Source of the DNA: Toxonevra muliebris
Lineage: Eukaryota > Arthropoda > Insecta > Diptera > Pallopteridae
Direction of reading: 5' to 3'
NCBI GenBank assembly: GCA_963691655.1
Contig: OY829326.1
Location: forward strand, 88,839,235 to 88,903,234
Length of the DNA: 64,000 nucleotides
Positions 37,463 through 47,740 of this stretch are shown piece after piece. The notes under the pieces were generated by a model, which saw only the letters and a list, made by a program, of their open reading frames with translations, ran no database searches and was not told the origin of the DNA. Position 1 is the first letter of the stretch. Each line of letters opens with the position of its first letter. Both the position numbers and the translations under genes were made by a program.

Positions 37463-38440
37463 GTGGGTCGAATCGACCCACTCATTAATGGTGGTCTTGA
37501 TGGCTGTAGGCGACAAAGAGAGTACAGATTCTGGGCTTAGGAAACCAGTTTCCGAACCTTTTCTGGGCCAGAAGGCCAGCAAATTCATTTCTGGAAATTC
37601 CTGATTGTCCAGGAACCCATACCAACAGCAGGCTATTGTGTTTTCCAGCACAACCAAGCCTGGATTTACAATGCATAACCAGTTTAGAAGGGGTTAAAGC
37701 ATTTAGCAAGGATTTAAGCGCAGCCTGACCGTCACTAAATACACAGGTACTCCTTTCTCCCCAGCCATTATCACTGACATGGTCCATTGCCTTGATGACT
37801 GCAAAAATTTCTGCTTGAAAAACAGAAACATACAATCCAAGAGAGAAGTGAAGGTGCACTCCATCATTTTCAATGAAGACTCCAGAACCCGAACCGAATT
37901 CTATTTTGGAACCATCAGTGAAAATGCGCTTACATTCAACTCCCGGCCCAGGTCCCGGCAAAAACCAAGTTTGGGTCTCTGGAATTTGAATTGTATAACG
38001 CTCTTCAAAAACTGGAATTGTTGTCATTGTATCGGATGGCATTGATAGAACTGTTAGTTCCAGGTCAGCATCTTTAACAATATCTTTCCTAACGACAAAA
38101 AGCTTCCAGTGCCTTGGATACCTTTAGCTCAAGAGGAGAACACCATAGAAGTTTGCTATCTAGAATGACTCCTAGATATTTCATTTCATTTAATAGCTTA
38201 ATAGTGATTCCTCTAAGTATTGGTAATAAGAGACCATCAATTTTCTTCCTCCTGGTGAAAAGAATAACACCAGTTTTAAGAGGATCTATTGATAGCTCGT
38301 TTGAGCAACACCAAGAGTCAATCATATTTAGAGCCGTTTGGGCCTTCCTGCAAACATACCCAACCGATTCTCCCTTGATTAAGCAGGCAACGTCATCGGC
38401 ATAGGCCTGTGTGAACGCCACCTTGGGGACATCCTCTATT
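37463..38440 (-). mobile_element. 5'-truncated LINE ORF2: reverse transcriptase palm and RNase H
   Basis: Minus-strand frames give, in order, the reverse transcriptase catalytic motif (TQAYADDVACL, near 38408-38376), the following palm/thumb text with LDSKLLWCSP, then an RNase H domain in 38042-37485 with its catalytic acids visible: Asp in FTDGSK (residue 43), Glu in FQAEIF (78) and Asp in FSDGQAA (104), followed by VWVPGQSGISRNE. Upstream, GCPQGGV (motif B) is joined directly to the YADD segment out of frame, so about 20 codons are deleted. The 5' truncation is at about 38440. The 11.2 kb copy is the same family. Confidence 0.82.
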
Positions 38441-39374
38441 TACGCTGTATTATTTTTGAGAATTATTAAACCCACTTGAAAATTTCCATATCTACTGAAT
38501 AAAAGGATTTTACTTGAGTAATTTTCGTTCATTTCGTTTATTTATTAATAGAATAAAGCATATGCATCTGGTGCATTCAGTTAGTAATAAAATTATATTT
38601 TTCATTTCCTAATTAATTATTACATTCCATTAGTAAGCCGAGGAAATATGCTACTAAATTTATTTGTATATTATACATACACATGCTCGTAGAGTTGCCG
38701 ACCAAGGATTTTGCCGTTTTGCACAACAAATCTTATACTATATTAAAATAATAATAATTTGGAGTCTCTTCAAATAGAGGAGAATAGTTAAGTATACATA
38801 AACTCATTGAAATTACACTTTAGTCATAGTTTCTTAGTAGGAAAAATTTTATGTAATTTTTTGCATACTTATACAAGCAAGTACAATGATGTTGATATAT
38901 GTATGAACAAATATTAACACTGTGTGCATACTTACCTTCAGTATATTATAATATGAATCTTCTTTTCTCCTAGAAGTAAATTATTATACCAAATTTCATA
39001 TGAGGGTTTGTGTACTATTAAATTACATAGTTGTACCTAATAACAACAGCAACAACTACTACTACACAACTCTACAACTACAGCAAAATTCGTTAAAACC
39101 ACACAACCTTATAACTTTTTTAATATATTATCATCTATAAAGTGCATCATAGGTAATTAAAACATGCCTTTCATTTCACGATCTAATACACTAGTTTTTA
39201 ACTATGCGTTAAGTTTATAAGTTCTTCCCCGCCTCTATCACTTAACCACAGTTCAAAAATAATTTTTATTTATTTTAATTATTTATGCCAGAATTCTAAA
39301 GTTATAAATACTGCGCAGTCGCAGTAACTGAATCAATAACACAGTGTTACAAAACTTAGTGAAGTAGATATTCG
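38441..39374. other. AT-rich DNA, no gene seen
   Basis: Only short frames and A/T-rich sequence. A possible minus-sense donor (ACTTAC at 38929) lacks any associated exon. Confidence 0.4.
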
Positions 39375-40002
39375 TGTTGGTCTTCTCGAGTAAAGCAAGA
39401 GTCTGTACTTGAAATTTTCCAAACACCTCCAAAATCTTGACTTACCATTAAAAAACCGGTTTTGGGTACCTTCGGGCACTTATAAGTCTGTAACGAGGTT
39501 GATTATCAACAGATTTTCAGTTTCTTACCGGTTTTAGAAAAAAAAACTTAGGCCTTTCGAATGATATATATTTTATTTTAGAAAACTTGAGTCATCAATC
39601 AGTCAATTACTTACCGATTTTTAAAAACAAACTTGCGTTTTACTCATTGATAAACGTGTTTTTAGAATAAATCCATAAGTGGTTTAGCTTCTTTATAAAA
39701 TAGTGTGTACAAACATCGCCAAAGTTGAGAAAAGGCGAAAAAAGTGAAAAAAATTGTGTTTGCTGGACAAATACACATAAGTTTCTCAAGTTTTCCTTAA
39801 TAAAATATATATGATTCGAAAGGTCTAAGTTACTTTTTTCTAAAACCTGTAAGAAACTGAATCTGTTGATAATCAACCAAGTTACAGGCTTATAAGTGCC
39901 CGAAGGTACCCAAAACCGGTTTTTTAACGGTAAACCAAGATTTTGAGGGTGTCTGGAAAATCTCAAGTACAAACTCTTGCTTTACTCGACAAGACCTACA
40001 AG
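39375..40002. repeat. Large inverted repeat (two arms of about 220 bp)
   Basis: The left arm 39375-39594 and the right arm 39783-40002 are reverse complements at roughly 90 percent identity, including a shared AAAAAACCGGTTTTGGGTAC-type block and TTGATTATCAACAGATT. The spacer is about 190 bp. It is non-coding; the 110-codon minus frame inside is a by-product. It may be a fold-back transposon or a hairpin-RNA locus. No target duplication was identified. Confidence 0.85.
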
Positions 40003-40079
40003 AAAAATAGTATGACTTCCCAGGTATTTTTTACTGTCACACCGTGTAATTTCTAAGCTATATATATCTTTATACCAAT

Positions 40080-41750
40080 ATATAATCGCAGAGTTTTGTA
40101 TGTATGACATCGTGTACCTTCTGAACGACTGGACCGATTGAAGCCATATTTCCAGAATACATTTTCATCCTGAAACATAGCTATTCATAATGGCTTTTAG
40201 GAAAGTGGGCGTGGCACCTTCCATACAATCCTAATAGTTTTTTGGGTATATCTCAAGGACCATTTATAGCACAGTACCGAATTTTATAGCACAGTACAAT
40301 AACGAGAATTGACAATGCCATGCTACAACAAAAATATGGGTGGGATTGACAAAGGGGGTGTGGCACCTTCCATATAACCTGAATTTCCATTATGAGATAT
40401 CTTAGGAGGCACTGTACTAAAATCAAAATTCCTTCAGTTTGTTGGATTAGTGGGTGTGGTACCATGCTTCATTTTTATTTTCAACTACTGTTTCTACTAC
40501 TAATTCTACTACTATTTCTACTACTATTTTCTACTACTCTTAAACTTCTTTTTTTCTGTAAATTTTTCTTATTTTATACTACTTTTCAACCAATATTTTC
40601 TACTACTATTTTAGTACTTTTTAATTTTTAATACATTTTTTCTTATTTACTACTACTGCTTTCTACTATTGTTTACTACTTTTTTACAGTTTTTTCACTA
40701 CTATTTTTTACTATTATTTCTACCACACTTTCTACTCCATTTTTACTATTTTTGTACTACTATGCTTAACTATTTTTCTACTACTTTTTCTGCTACCTTT
40801 TTATTACTTCTTTACAACAACTTGTAATACTATTTTCTATTCTTTTTCCTACTACATTTTCTACTACTATTTCTAATTCTATTTTCGTCTACTTTTTTGA
40901 TGCTATTTTCTACTACTTTTTCATTCCTTTTTCTACCGTTATTTCTACTACTTTATGAAATATCTTAAAGACCCGGCCTAGCTACCTTAAAATCGTATAG
41001 GTGGCGCTGTAACAAATTCTGTACTTATAATAAATATGAAATTGGTTCAATTTTTAAATAATTTCAAAAATGGTCTTTGATATGAAATATGATATGAAAT
41101 ATTGTTTCTATAATTCAGCTTAACTATAATAAAATTAATCCTAATATTTTTTTGGGTAAATCTCAAGAATCATTTATAGCACAATACAGAAATTTGATAC
41201 AAGAACGTGAATTAACAATGCCATGCTACAACAAAAATATGGGTGTGTTGATAAAGGGGGTGTGACACCTTCAATATACCCTGAATTTTCATTACGGGAT
41301 ATCTTAGTGAGGAAGTATTATTTGTCAATACCGGATTTAATAAATTCTCTCAGTTTGTTGGGTTAGTGGGTGTTGCACCATGTTCTACTTCTATATTCTA
41401 CTACTATTTTAATTTATTTTTTCCGACACTTTCTTCTATATATTTTATAATAAATAGCAACTGGGTCCATATTTTTAAAAAGTTTTTGGGATTAGATATA
41501 ACTTCTTGAACGGTCTTTGATATTCTTCTACAAATTAAATAGTTTTAAAAATGCCAATTTTGATGCCTCATTTTTAAATTGTTACCAAATTCAATTTACA
41601 TCCTTTAAGTTTGATTTGTCATAACCAATGTTCAATTTTAAACATTAAGAAACTTCATTCTTCTTCATTGAAATAAACTTCAATTTTCCCGCTTCTCCGT
41701 AGAGAGGGCAGAACAATGTCTGCCGGGTCAGCTATTTATATATATAGATA
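40080..41750 (+). repeat. Tandemly duplicated dispersed repeat, possible Helitron-like element
   Basis: A unit beginning TCCTAATAGTTTTTTGGGTA at 40229 recurs at 41139, a spacing of about 910 bp, with matching text over about 250 bp (CAATGCCATGCTACAACAAA is identical). Motifs of the type GTGGGCGTGGCACC recur. The right end ATGTCTGCCGGGTCAGCT at about 41718-41735 resembles the end of a widespread insect repeat class. No Rep/helicase frame is present, so the superfamily is uncertain. Related copies are at 25.1 kb (plus) and 57.4-57.85 kb (minus). Confidence 0.6.
40483..40960. repeat. Degenerate CTACTATTTT-type minisatellite
   Basis: About 480 bp consists of variable-length units such as TTTCTACTACTATTTTCTAC, strongly strand-asymmetric (pyrimidine-rich plus strand). 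It lies between the two copies of the flanking repeat unit, and the same motif restarts after the second copy at about 41390, so the minisatellite belongs to the repeat unit itself. Confidence 0.75.
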
Positions 41751-41967
41751 TATTTATTCACATCATATTTTCAGCAAATTGATTAGACTGATTGTAAATT
41801 TTATGGGATGTTTCTTAAATTATCGCAAATATGGACCCGGTCGCTTCGCGGTCCAGTCTTGCCTGGCCATGGCAAATTTTCGGTAATACCAAAGTCAGAA
41901 CAAAAAGCATAAGCAACCCCCATTCTAAATTAAATTAGTGCAATAATATATTCTTTACACACTAAGC

Positions 41968-42605
41968 CAGCGGTTCCCAAACTTTCGAATATAGGAACAC
42001 TTTGCAAAATTAATAATCCCAGAGGAACACTTGTTTTTTTATATAAGTTATAAGAAAATATTTATACATGTAAGAGTTACAAATAAAATAAACAGCAAGT
42101 ATATATTTCAGAAATTCAATTATACATACAAGAGAATAATAAAATAAATAAGTACTTAAATTTAATTCAATTAAGAATATTCTTAAACAAAAATTTTGGT
42201 GTTTGTCTTATTATTATTTCAACTTTGTGGGTTAGAGGGTTAAATTTGGTGTAGTAACTACTATCTAATATGACTAAACTTTGTGCAATTTTGAGCCCGA
42301 TCGATTTTAAGAAAGGGAACACCAGTGTTTCGCGGAACAGCTGCACTAACCAATATTTATAAAAAAAAAATTAAAAAGATTTACAAATGTGAAAAAATTT
42401 ATTTTATATAAAAAGTTCATTATTTTGGAAAAAGAGCAGCAACAACATTTTTTTTAAATATATTGTTAAAGAGCTTAGGAAAAATAGAAACTTTTACTTC
42501 TTGACAAAGTTTTTGTATCCGTGATAGTTTTTGACTAGTGATCAATTGAAAGTTTCTAGGTTTTGACTTTGTGACGTCATATCATCTAAAGTTTGAGAAC
42601 TACTT
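41968..42605. mobile_element. hAT-like non-autonomous element
   Basis: The left end CAGCGGTTCCCAAACTTT and the right end AAAGTTTGAGAACTACT form inverted termini of the CAGNGGTTCYCAAACTTT type. The last bases on the right are eroded, and no clear 8-bp duplication remains. An internal GGAACACCAGTGTTTCGCGG at 42318-42337 looks like a second element end, so the insertion may be composite. Bases 42252-42328 also match 49487-49560. Confidence 0.6.
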
Positions 42606-43957
42606 TATAAAAACATGTATTCATTATTTTGGCCACAAAAATGAGAAAAAAACACACAGATATTCACCCATATATCTGTGGTAAAAACAGAAACAGCTTA
42701 ATTTGACTTAAAATAGAAAATATTTTGTCATATATTTTTGATTATAAATACTAAAGCGAACTCTTAAATTTTATTCTAATGAAGCTTAAATTGAGCAGTT
42801 CCGTCTTCTTTCTCAATTTCAGCCGAAATTGAGTTGAAATTACTCAAATTCGTTATAGAAATCAATGCTAAACGAAACTGAGTTGCCTGCTCAATTTCGA
42901 TCGTTATTTTATTAATGTAGAAAATCCATCTGCTATGGTAGGATTTGGAGATGCAGAACTCACGTTCTCTTAAAAATATATTTTCTACAAATAAAAACTT
43001 GGAGGACAAGTGACGAAAAGGCATAAAAAATGATGTAGTACTATAATTGCACTTAAAAAGTTTGTAATACAAAAAATATGAAGAGTTGCTCGTATGGGGT
43101 GTTGCAAATCAATCCAGCACGGTAGTGAAAATATTTCAGCACATTGCGAAAATTTATTCTCAAATTATTATTTCCATTAAACTCAAATCGTTTTGAATAT
43201 CTTTTCTAAATTGCATAATCCAATGGGGATTTTAAAGGATTAAATATTAAAATGAAAAAATACTTTCAATTTTAAATATCTATGGAATAAATATTGCGCA
43301 AGGGAATATTGCAAATCTCTCTGTGTGTGTATGTGAGTGATGTTTTTGACACATTAGCGCATACACATACATATGTAAATTAAAAAAAAAAATTTACATA
43401 TTAAGGTGAATTAAATGAATTTAAAATAAACAGCACGTTTAAAGATTACAAAATATTTGTCATGTGCAAATCAACATATTAACATGAAAATTAAAGATAC
43501 GAAATATTATTGGTAAATATTTTTAGATTCATTTGTATACGACAAAATAAATGTTGGTTCTAAAGCAAAAAATACAGCAAAGAAAAGTGAATTTTTTTTT
43601 TGCAAGACGTTAAATTATAAAACTTATCCCATCTCTTAATCATTCTCACGAAGAAATTTTCTTTTTGAAACTATTATAATTATATAAATTTTATCCGTAA
43701 CACTCGCGTATTAAATTAAAAGCTTTGAAGCATACTTTTAGGTGTGTAATTAAAAGGTATGTTAGAAAAACTATTAAAGCCTTTTTGCATTATTTTTGTT
43801 TATATTTTTTTAGTTCGTAAATATAATGCTATTAAATCCTTTTTAAATCCGCCATAATGCAAAGTGGTGGACTTAAATATCAGAGAAATGTACACATACA
43901 GACATACAGATATATACCATATAGGGGAAAGCTACTGGCAGTAGAGTCCGTCTAGCA
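42606..43957. other. AT-rich DNA, no gene seen
   Basis: No recognisable structure except a GT microsatellite at 43320-43334. The minus frame 42776-43072 is unremarkable. Confidence 0.4.
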
Positions 43958-44461
43958 GTGGCACTTACATTTAATTTTTTCCCCTCTGGCTACACCAATA
44001 TTTCGATGCCCAATCACTTTCCCTGTAGTTTGGAGGCAAAAAGACGTGTTTCTTATACTCGTTCTAAACATGATATACATTTTTTTTCTGAAAAACTTTT
44101 CCAAATTTTTTCAAATGATCATTTTGTGAATTTTTCATTTTTTGTGATAAAAGCAATGAGTACATGTGTGGTGTTCAGTTGCGGTACCTCTTTAAGGTTC
44201 GAAAGTGATTTTAGCTCATACGAAGTAAGCAAAAAAATTATAAACTTGGTCGAAAATGGCCTCAAAAATCAGCAGTGGGACTTAATTCGGTTTTCATTGT
44301 TGATGTCAGCTCGAAAAGGACAGAAAGCGATAAAACTGTCTATATTGCCGAAATTCTTCGACCGATCAAAGCAGTTAAGATCGGAAACAAAGCCATATAG
44401 CCTAATCTGCGTGCACACCACATCTCGAAAACCAGTTTATATCGCTATATCGACAAAATAA
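43958..44461 (+). CDS. Unrecognised 167-codon open frame
   Basis: The frame is the second longest non-transposon frame in the gap and unusually long for AT-rich DNA. The protein has no signal peptide, no repeats and no motif I know; it contains CVVFSCGTSLRFESDF and a Lys/Arg-rich C-terminal half. The start and its context are weak, and there is no promoter or splice support. It may well be a chance frame or a decayed mobile-element frame. Confidence 0.15.
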   Translation: MALTFNFFPSGYTNISMPNHFPCSLEAKRRVSYTRSKHDIHFFSEKLFQIFSNDHFVNFSFFVIKAMSTCVVFSCGTSLRFESDFSSYEVSKKIINLVENGLKNQQWDLIRFSLLMSARKGQKAIKLSILPKFFDRSKQLRSETKPYSLICVHTTSRKPVYIAISTK

Positions 44462-44624
44462 ATGAGAACAATTCTGATTGCATTAGTTGATGATTATGAT
44501 CTATTGAAATAGATTTTTCTTGTAATTTTGATGTTTTGGTATTTGATATTTTCGCTTATAAAATTGTAATTTAGATTTAGATGTACGTAGATGCAAATAT
44601 TACTATATACTCACAAGGTCACTA

Positions 44625-44690
44625 AAGAGGATTCGTAGCGGATTCCGAAATGGCCGTTGGATTGCTGTTGTTGTTTTGACTACAAATGTT
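44625..44690 (+). repeat. Dispersed repeat, copy 3 (fragment)
   Basis: GGATTCGTAGCGGATTCCGA followed by AATGGCCGTTGGATT aligns with the core of the 16.2/27.6 kb family in the same orientation as 27551. The flanks diverge. Confidence 0.6.
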
Positions 44691-45239
44691 CATTAATCCT
44701 GTAAAATATCATTTAAATAAAAACTAAATACGAAATAAAGTCATGATTTTGGAAATTAACACTTAGATTTAGTTTTAACATTTTCTGTAGTTTTTATTGG
44801 ATGTTTGGAGAAGTCCCAATGCTGGAAAGAATACTTTTTTGAGGCAATTCATTTCCAAAATATAGAATTTTGCTTACTATTTTTTTTTTTCTAATCCGCT
44901 ACCTTTATTTAGCAAAACGATAGCGAGTATAAATTTTTTTCTTTGCAGTGATACATTGAAAGCCCAAAAACCTTATTATTGTAAGATCTGATGGCCAAAA
45001 AACAAAATTGTTTCCACTGCCGGTGGGTCTCCCCTATAAATGATTGCTCTCGTACATACATACATACATACATATGTTTGTAAGTACATTCATATGCAAA
45101 CACATGAAGATTACTTCATATAAGTACAACACTTTAAACACATCAAAATAACGTTATTGTTCACCCTAATATGCACCTGTGTGCTTTTTTCATATCTACA
45201 TTTTCATATATGTATGTATTCATATACTATACCCATATG

Positions 45240-45935
45240 CAGTGGCGGATCTAGAAATCATATATGAGGGGAGCTGAGATTTGATTAGGAATTTTTTTCG
45301 CTGGCCTGCGGATTTTTGGGTTGTGCCATGGTGTTTTAAACTCTTAATCAAGATTTTGAGTGTTTTTAAATGCAGAGATATTGCTTTCGCATAATTTGCA
45401 ACCAGCTATGAAAGCCATAATTATCCTAAAAAACGTGTAAAAACTAGTTTTTTCATCGACGTTTTAACGGAATTGATTTTTCTGGACTGGTGCAATTTTT
45501 AAGCAATGATGGATGTGTAGAAGTTGTGAGAGCACCCCTTGTCAAACTACATAATTCCATTTAAAAGAGGAAAAAGTGCTTTACAAATAATAAGCATTGA
45601 TACGTTAACCCCTACTGTAAATAACTGAGGTTAGATTTTATTTCATGTTTTACGTAGAGGAAGTAAGTTCCTGTTCTGGCTTCCGAATCGAATATTTGCA
45701 TAAAAAAGATTATGGACGTCAATGAGGTGATGAAAACGTTTGCCAAACTCAAGCTAAGGAGAATGTGTTATGAAATTTGAAGTGTTTAGAAACCTGAAGG
45801 AATATCGTTTGGATTTATGTACTTATTTTCTTAATCATTTTCATTTAAACATGCCTACGTTTTGCTAAAATCTTAATAGAAGCGTTCTAGAAGCTTTTAA
45901 ATTACTCCTACCTTATTTTTTATCCTTTAAACTTC
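45240..45935. other. Lone CAGTGGCGGATC end and AT-rich DNA
   Basis: CAGTGGCGGATCTAGA at 45240 matches the left terminus style of the hAT MITEs at 49557 and 52043, but no partner terminus was found downstream. The rest shows no gene. Confidence 0.4.
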
Positions 45936-46490
45936 CCGACAGCTCTTGGGTTTTCTAAGCTGAAATAAAAGCAATATACATTGCATCTGAAAGCCTCATG
46001 AGTAGCGTAAATGATCTACGAATAATTATTTATATAAACAGTGAACCTGCTCTGAAGACCTTGGAAAGCCATACTATAAAGTCCAAATCGGTAAATAAAT
46101 GTTACAACTCATTTTAAACTCTCAATTCCTGAAATAAGCTACAACTTTGCTGGGTACCAGGACATATTGGGATAATAGGGAAGAGCTTGCAAAGCAAGTT
46201 GCATGTTCTGTAACATCAGGCCATCACTATGTTTCCATTACAAAACTGAATTTCTGTTCTCACTCTCCCGTAAAGAATGCAGTTTAATGATTGACGTAGT
46301 TACAGGACATTTCTTTTAAAGTATTATGTCAAAAAACTTGGTATAGTAGAAATCGATCTATGCAGAAACTGTAATGACTTTGTCGCAAAAAAGTTTTTAG
46401 AACACATTCTTTGCCATTGCCCAAAAAACTTGAGCTCCAAACAAGTATTTAAAACATTAAATATCTCGAAAACTGCTTAATTGGATTTAG
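45936..46490 (+). mobile_element. LINE remnant: RNase H end and Cys/His domain
   Basis: Plus-strand pieces, broken by stops and frameshifts, include TLLGTRTYWDNREELAKQVA (decayed from LLWVPGHxxxxGNExAD) at about 46140-46205 and CRNC followed by LEHILCHCPK at about 46358-46427, the C-terminal Cys/His cluster. The order matches RNase H-bearing LINEs. The copy is old. Confidence 0.55.
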
Positions 46491-46748
46491 TTGGCTACTC
46501 CGGGTAGTTACTAATAAATTTTTTTTGATTATACATATATATCATGCATAAAAAGTTTATTTTCTCTTATTATTTCTCGTTATGCTTTCCAAATTACATA
46601 TTTCATATTCCACAAAAATTTTCATTTATTTGTGTTGAAGATTTTGGCATGTATGCAATATATAAAAATAACATGTATTCATACATGCATACATAAGCAC
46701 ATTTATATTTTATTCCACCCCTAAAAAAATAATACATTTACATACATA

Positions 46749-47740
46749 TTAGGGCGCCTCACGAAAACACTGTCCTAACAAGGAACCTTGGTTTATTTTA
46801 TGAAATCCCCCAAAATATATTAGCTCTTGCGAAAAGCTATCCTCAGCTGGACTATTTTAAGAAAACCTTTAATAATCGCCTAAAAACTCATTACGAGTCA
46901 GTTCAGGGGTTATATGCACTTGTGTTTTTTATTGCATTTTCTCAAAGTACAAAAGTACATCCTCTTGGGAAAATACTCTTCAAATTTCATAGGGATCTGA
47001 GCACTAGAGCCAAAGTTACAACTGTTAACAGCGCGCTACCACCGACTACCTGTACACGGTGCCCAACACGATTATCTCAAAAAGTGCGGTTGCAGTGAGC
47101 AGAATTTCTCAAGAACCCGATCAGTCTGAATTTTGGCAGGCGTATTTATAACAATAATAGCCTCTGAGTGAACGAAGGATTTTTAGAAAAACTATCACCA
47201 TTTTGGTAAAAAGTTAATTCTGTAAAATCCTTCGTTCACTCAGAGCGTGAAGGTACAAACTACAGTTTTTTGTATTTCAGATAAGCAGTTCCTTCTTTAT
47301 CATGCTCACCGCGAGAGATGTCGGGAAAACTGTGTTTTGGCACAATGGCTATAGTGACTCCAGTTATAAGCACTTTTTTTTTTTTTAAATCATGAAAGAC
47401 TTTATGACATGTATAAATAAATAGACGTTCAGTTTAGTGTATATAACGTTCGAGTACAAGTGTATATAACCCCTTAAACAGATTTTTTAAATTTTTTGAT
47501 GCAAAATGTGGTAGTTTTTGATTTATATATTTTATATTTTATCTTCCATTCTATATAAAGTGACCTAACGAAAAATTTTCCCATTCAAAATACAATTCTT
47601 AAAAGAACTTTTAAAAGCAATCGAAGCATCTTATTGCTAGAACCAAATATTTTGGGAGTCTTTAAAAAATAAATCAGGACTCATTTCTAGAAAGGGAGCG
47701 CAACAACTTTGTTTTTTGTATCGGATTTGAGGCGCCTTAA
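46749..47740. mobile_element. TIR element (about 990 bp) with internal hairpin
   Basis: TTAGGGCGCCTCA at 46749-46761 mirrors TGAGGCGCCTTAA at 47728-47740 with one mismatch. TA (or TTA) on both sides is compatible with a short target duplication. The interior has no transposase frame but includes a perfect 22-bp inverted repeat. The left end aligns loosely with the TTAA-flanked MITE at 14578, and GAACCTYGGTTTATTTTATGA-type text is shared at 14625 and 46783, so the two may belong to one group. Confidence 0.65.
47162..47245. repeat. Perfect 22-bp inverted repeat (hairpin)
   Basis: Bases 47162-47183 (CTCTGAGTGAACGAAGG plus ATTTT) are exactly reverse-complementary to 47224-47245, with a 40-nt spacer. 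A transcript would fold to a 22-bp stem, similar in size to a microRNA precursor stem though with a larger loop. It is inside the TIR element 46749-47740. Confidence 0.85.

Noticed and set aside
38929..38934. Minus-strand AAG-GTAAGT junction as a second recursive splice site
   Set aside because: The sequence before it (AATATACTGAAG) has no pyrimidine tract, and no minus-strand gene is seen.
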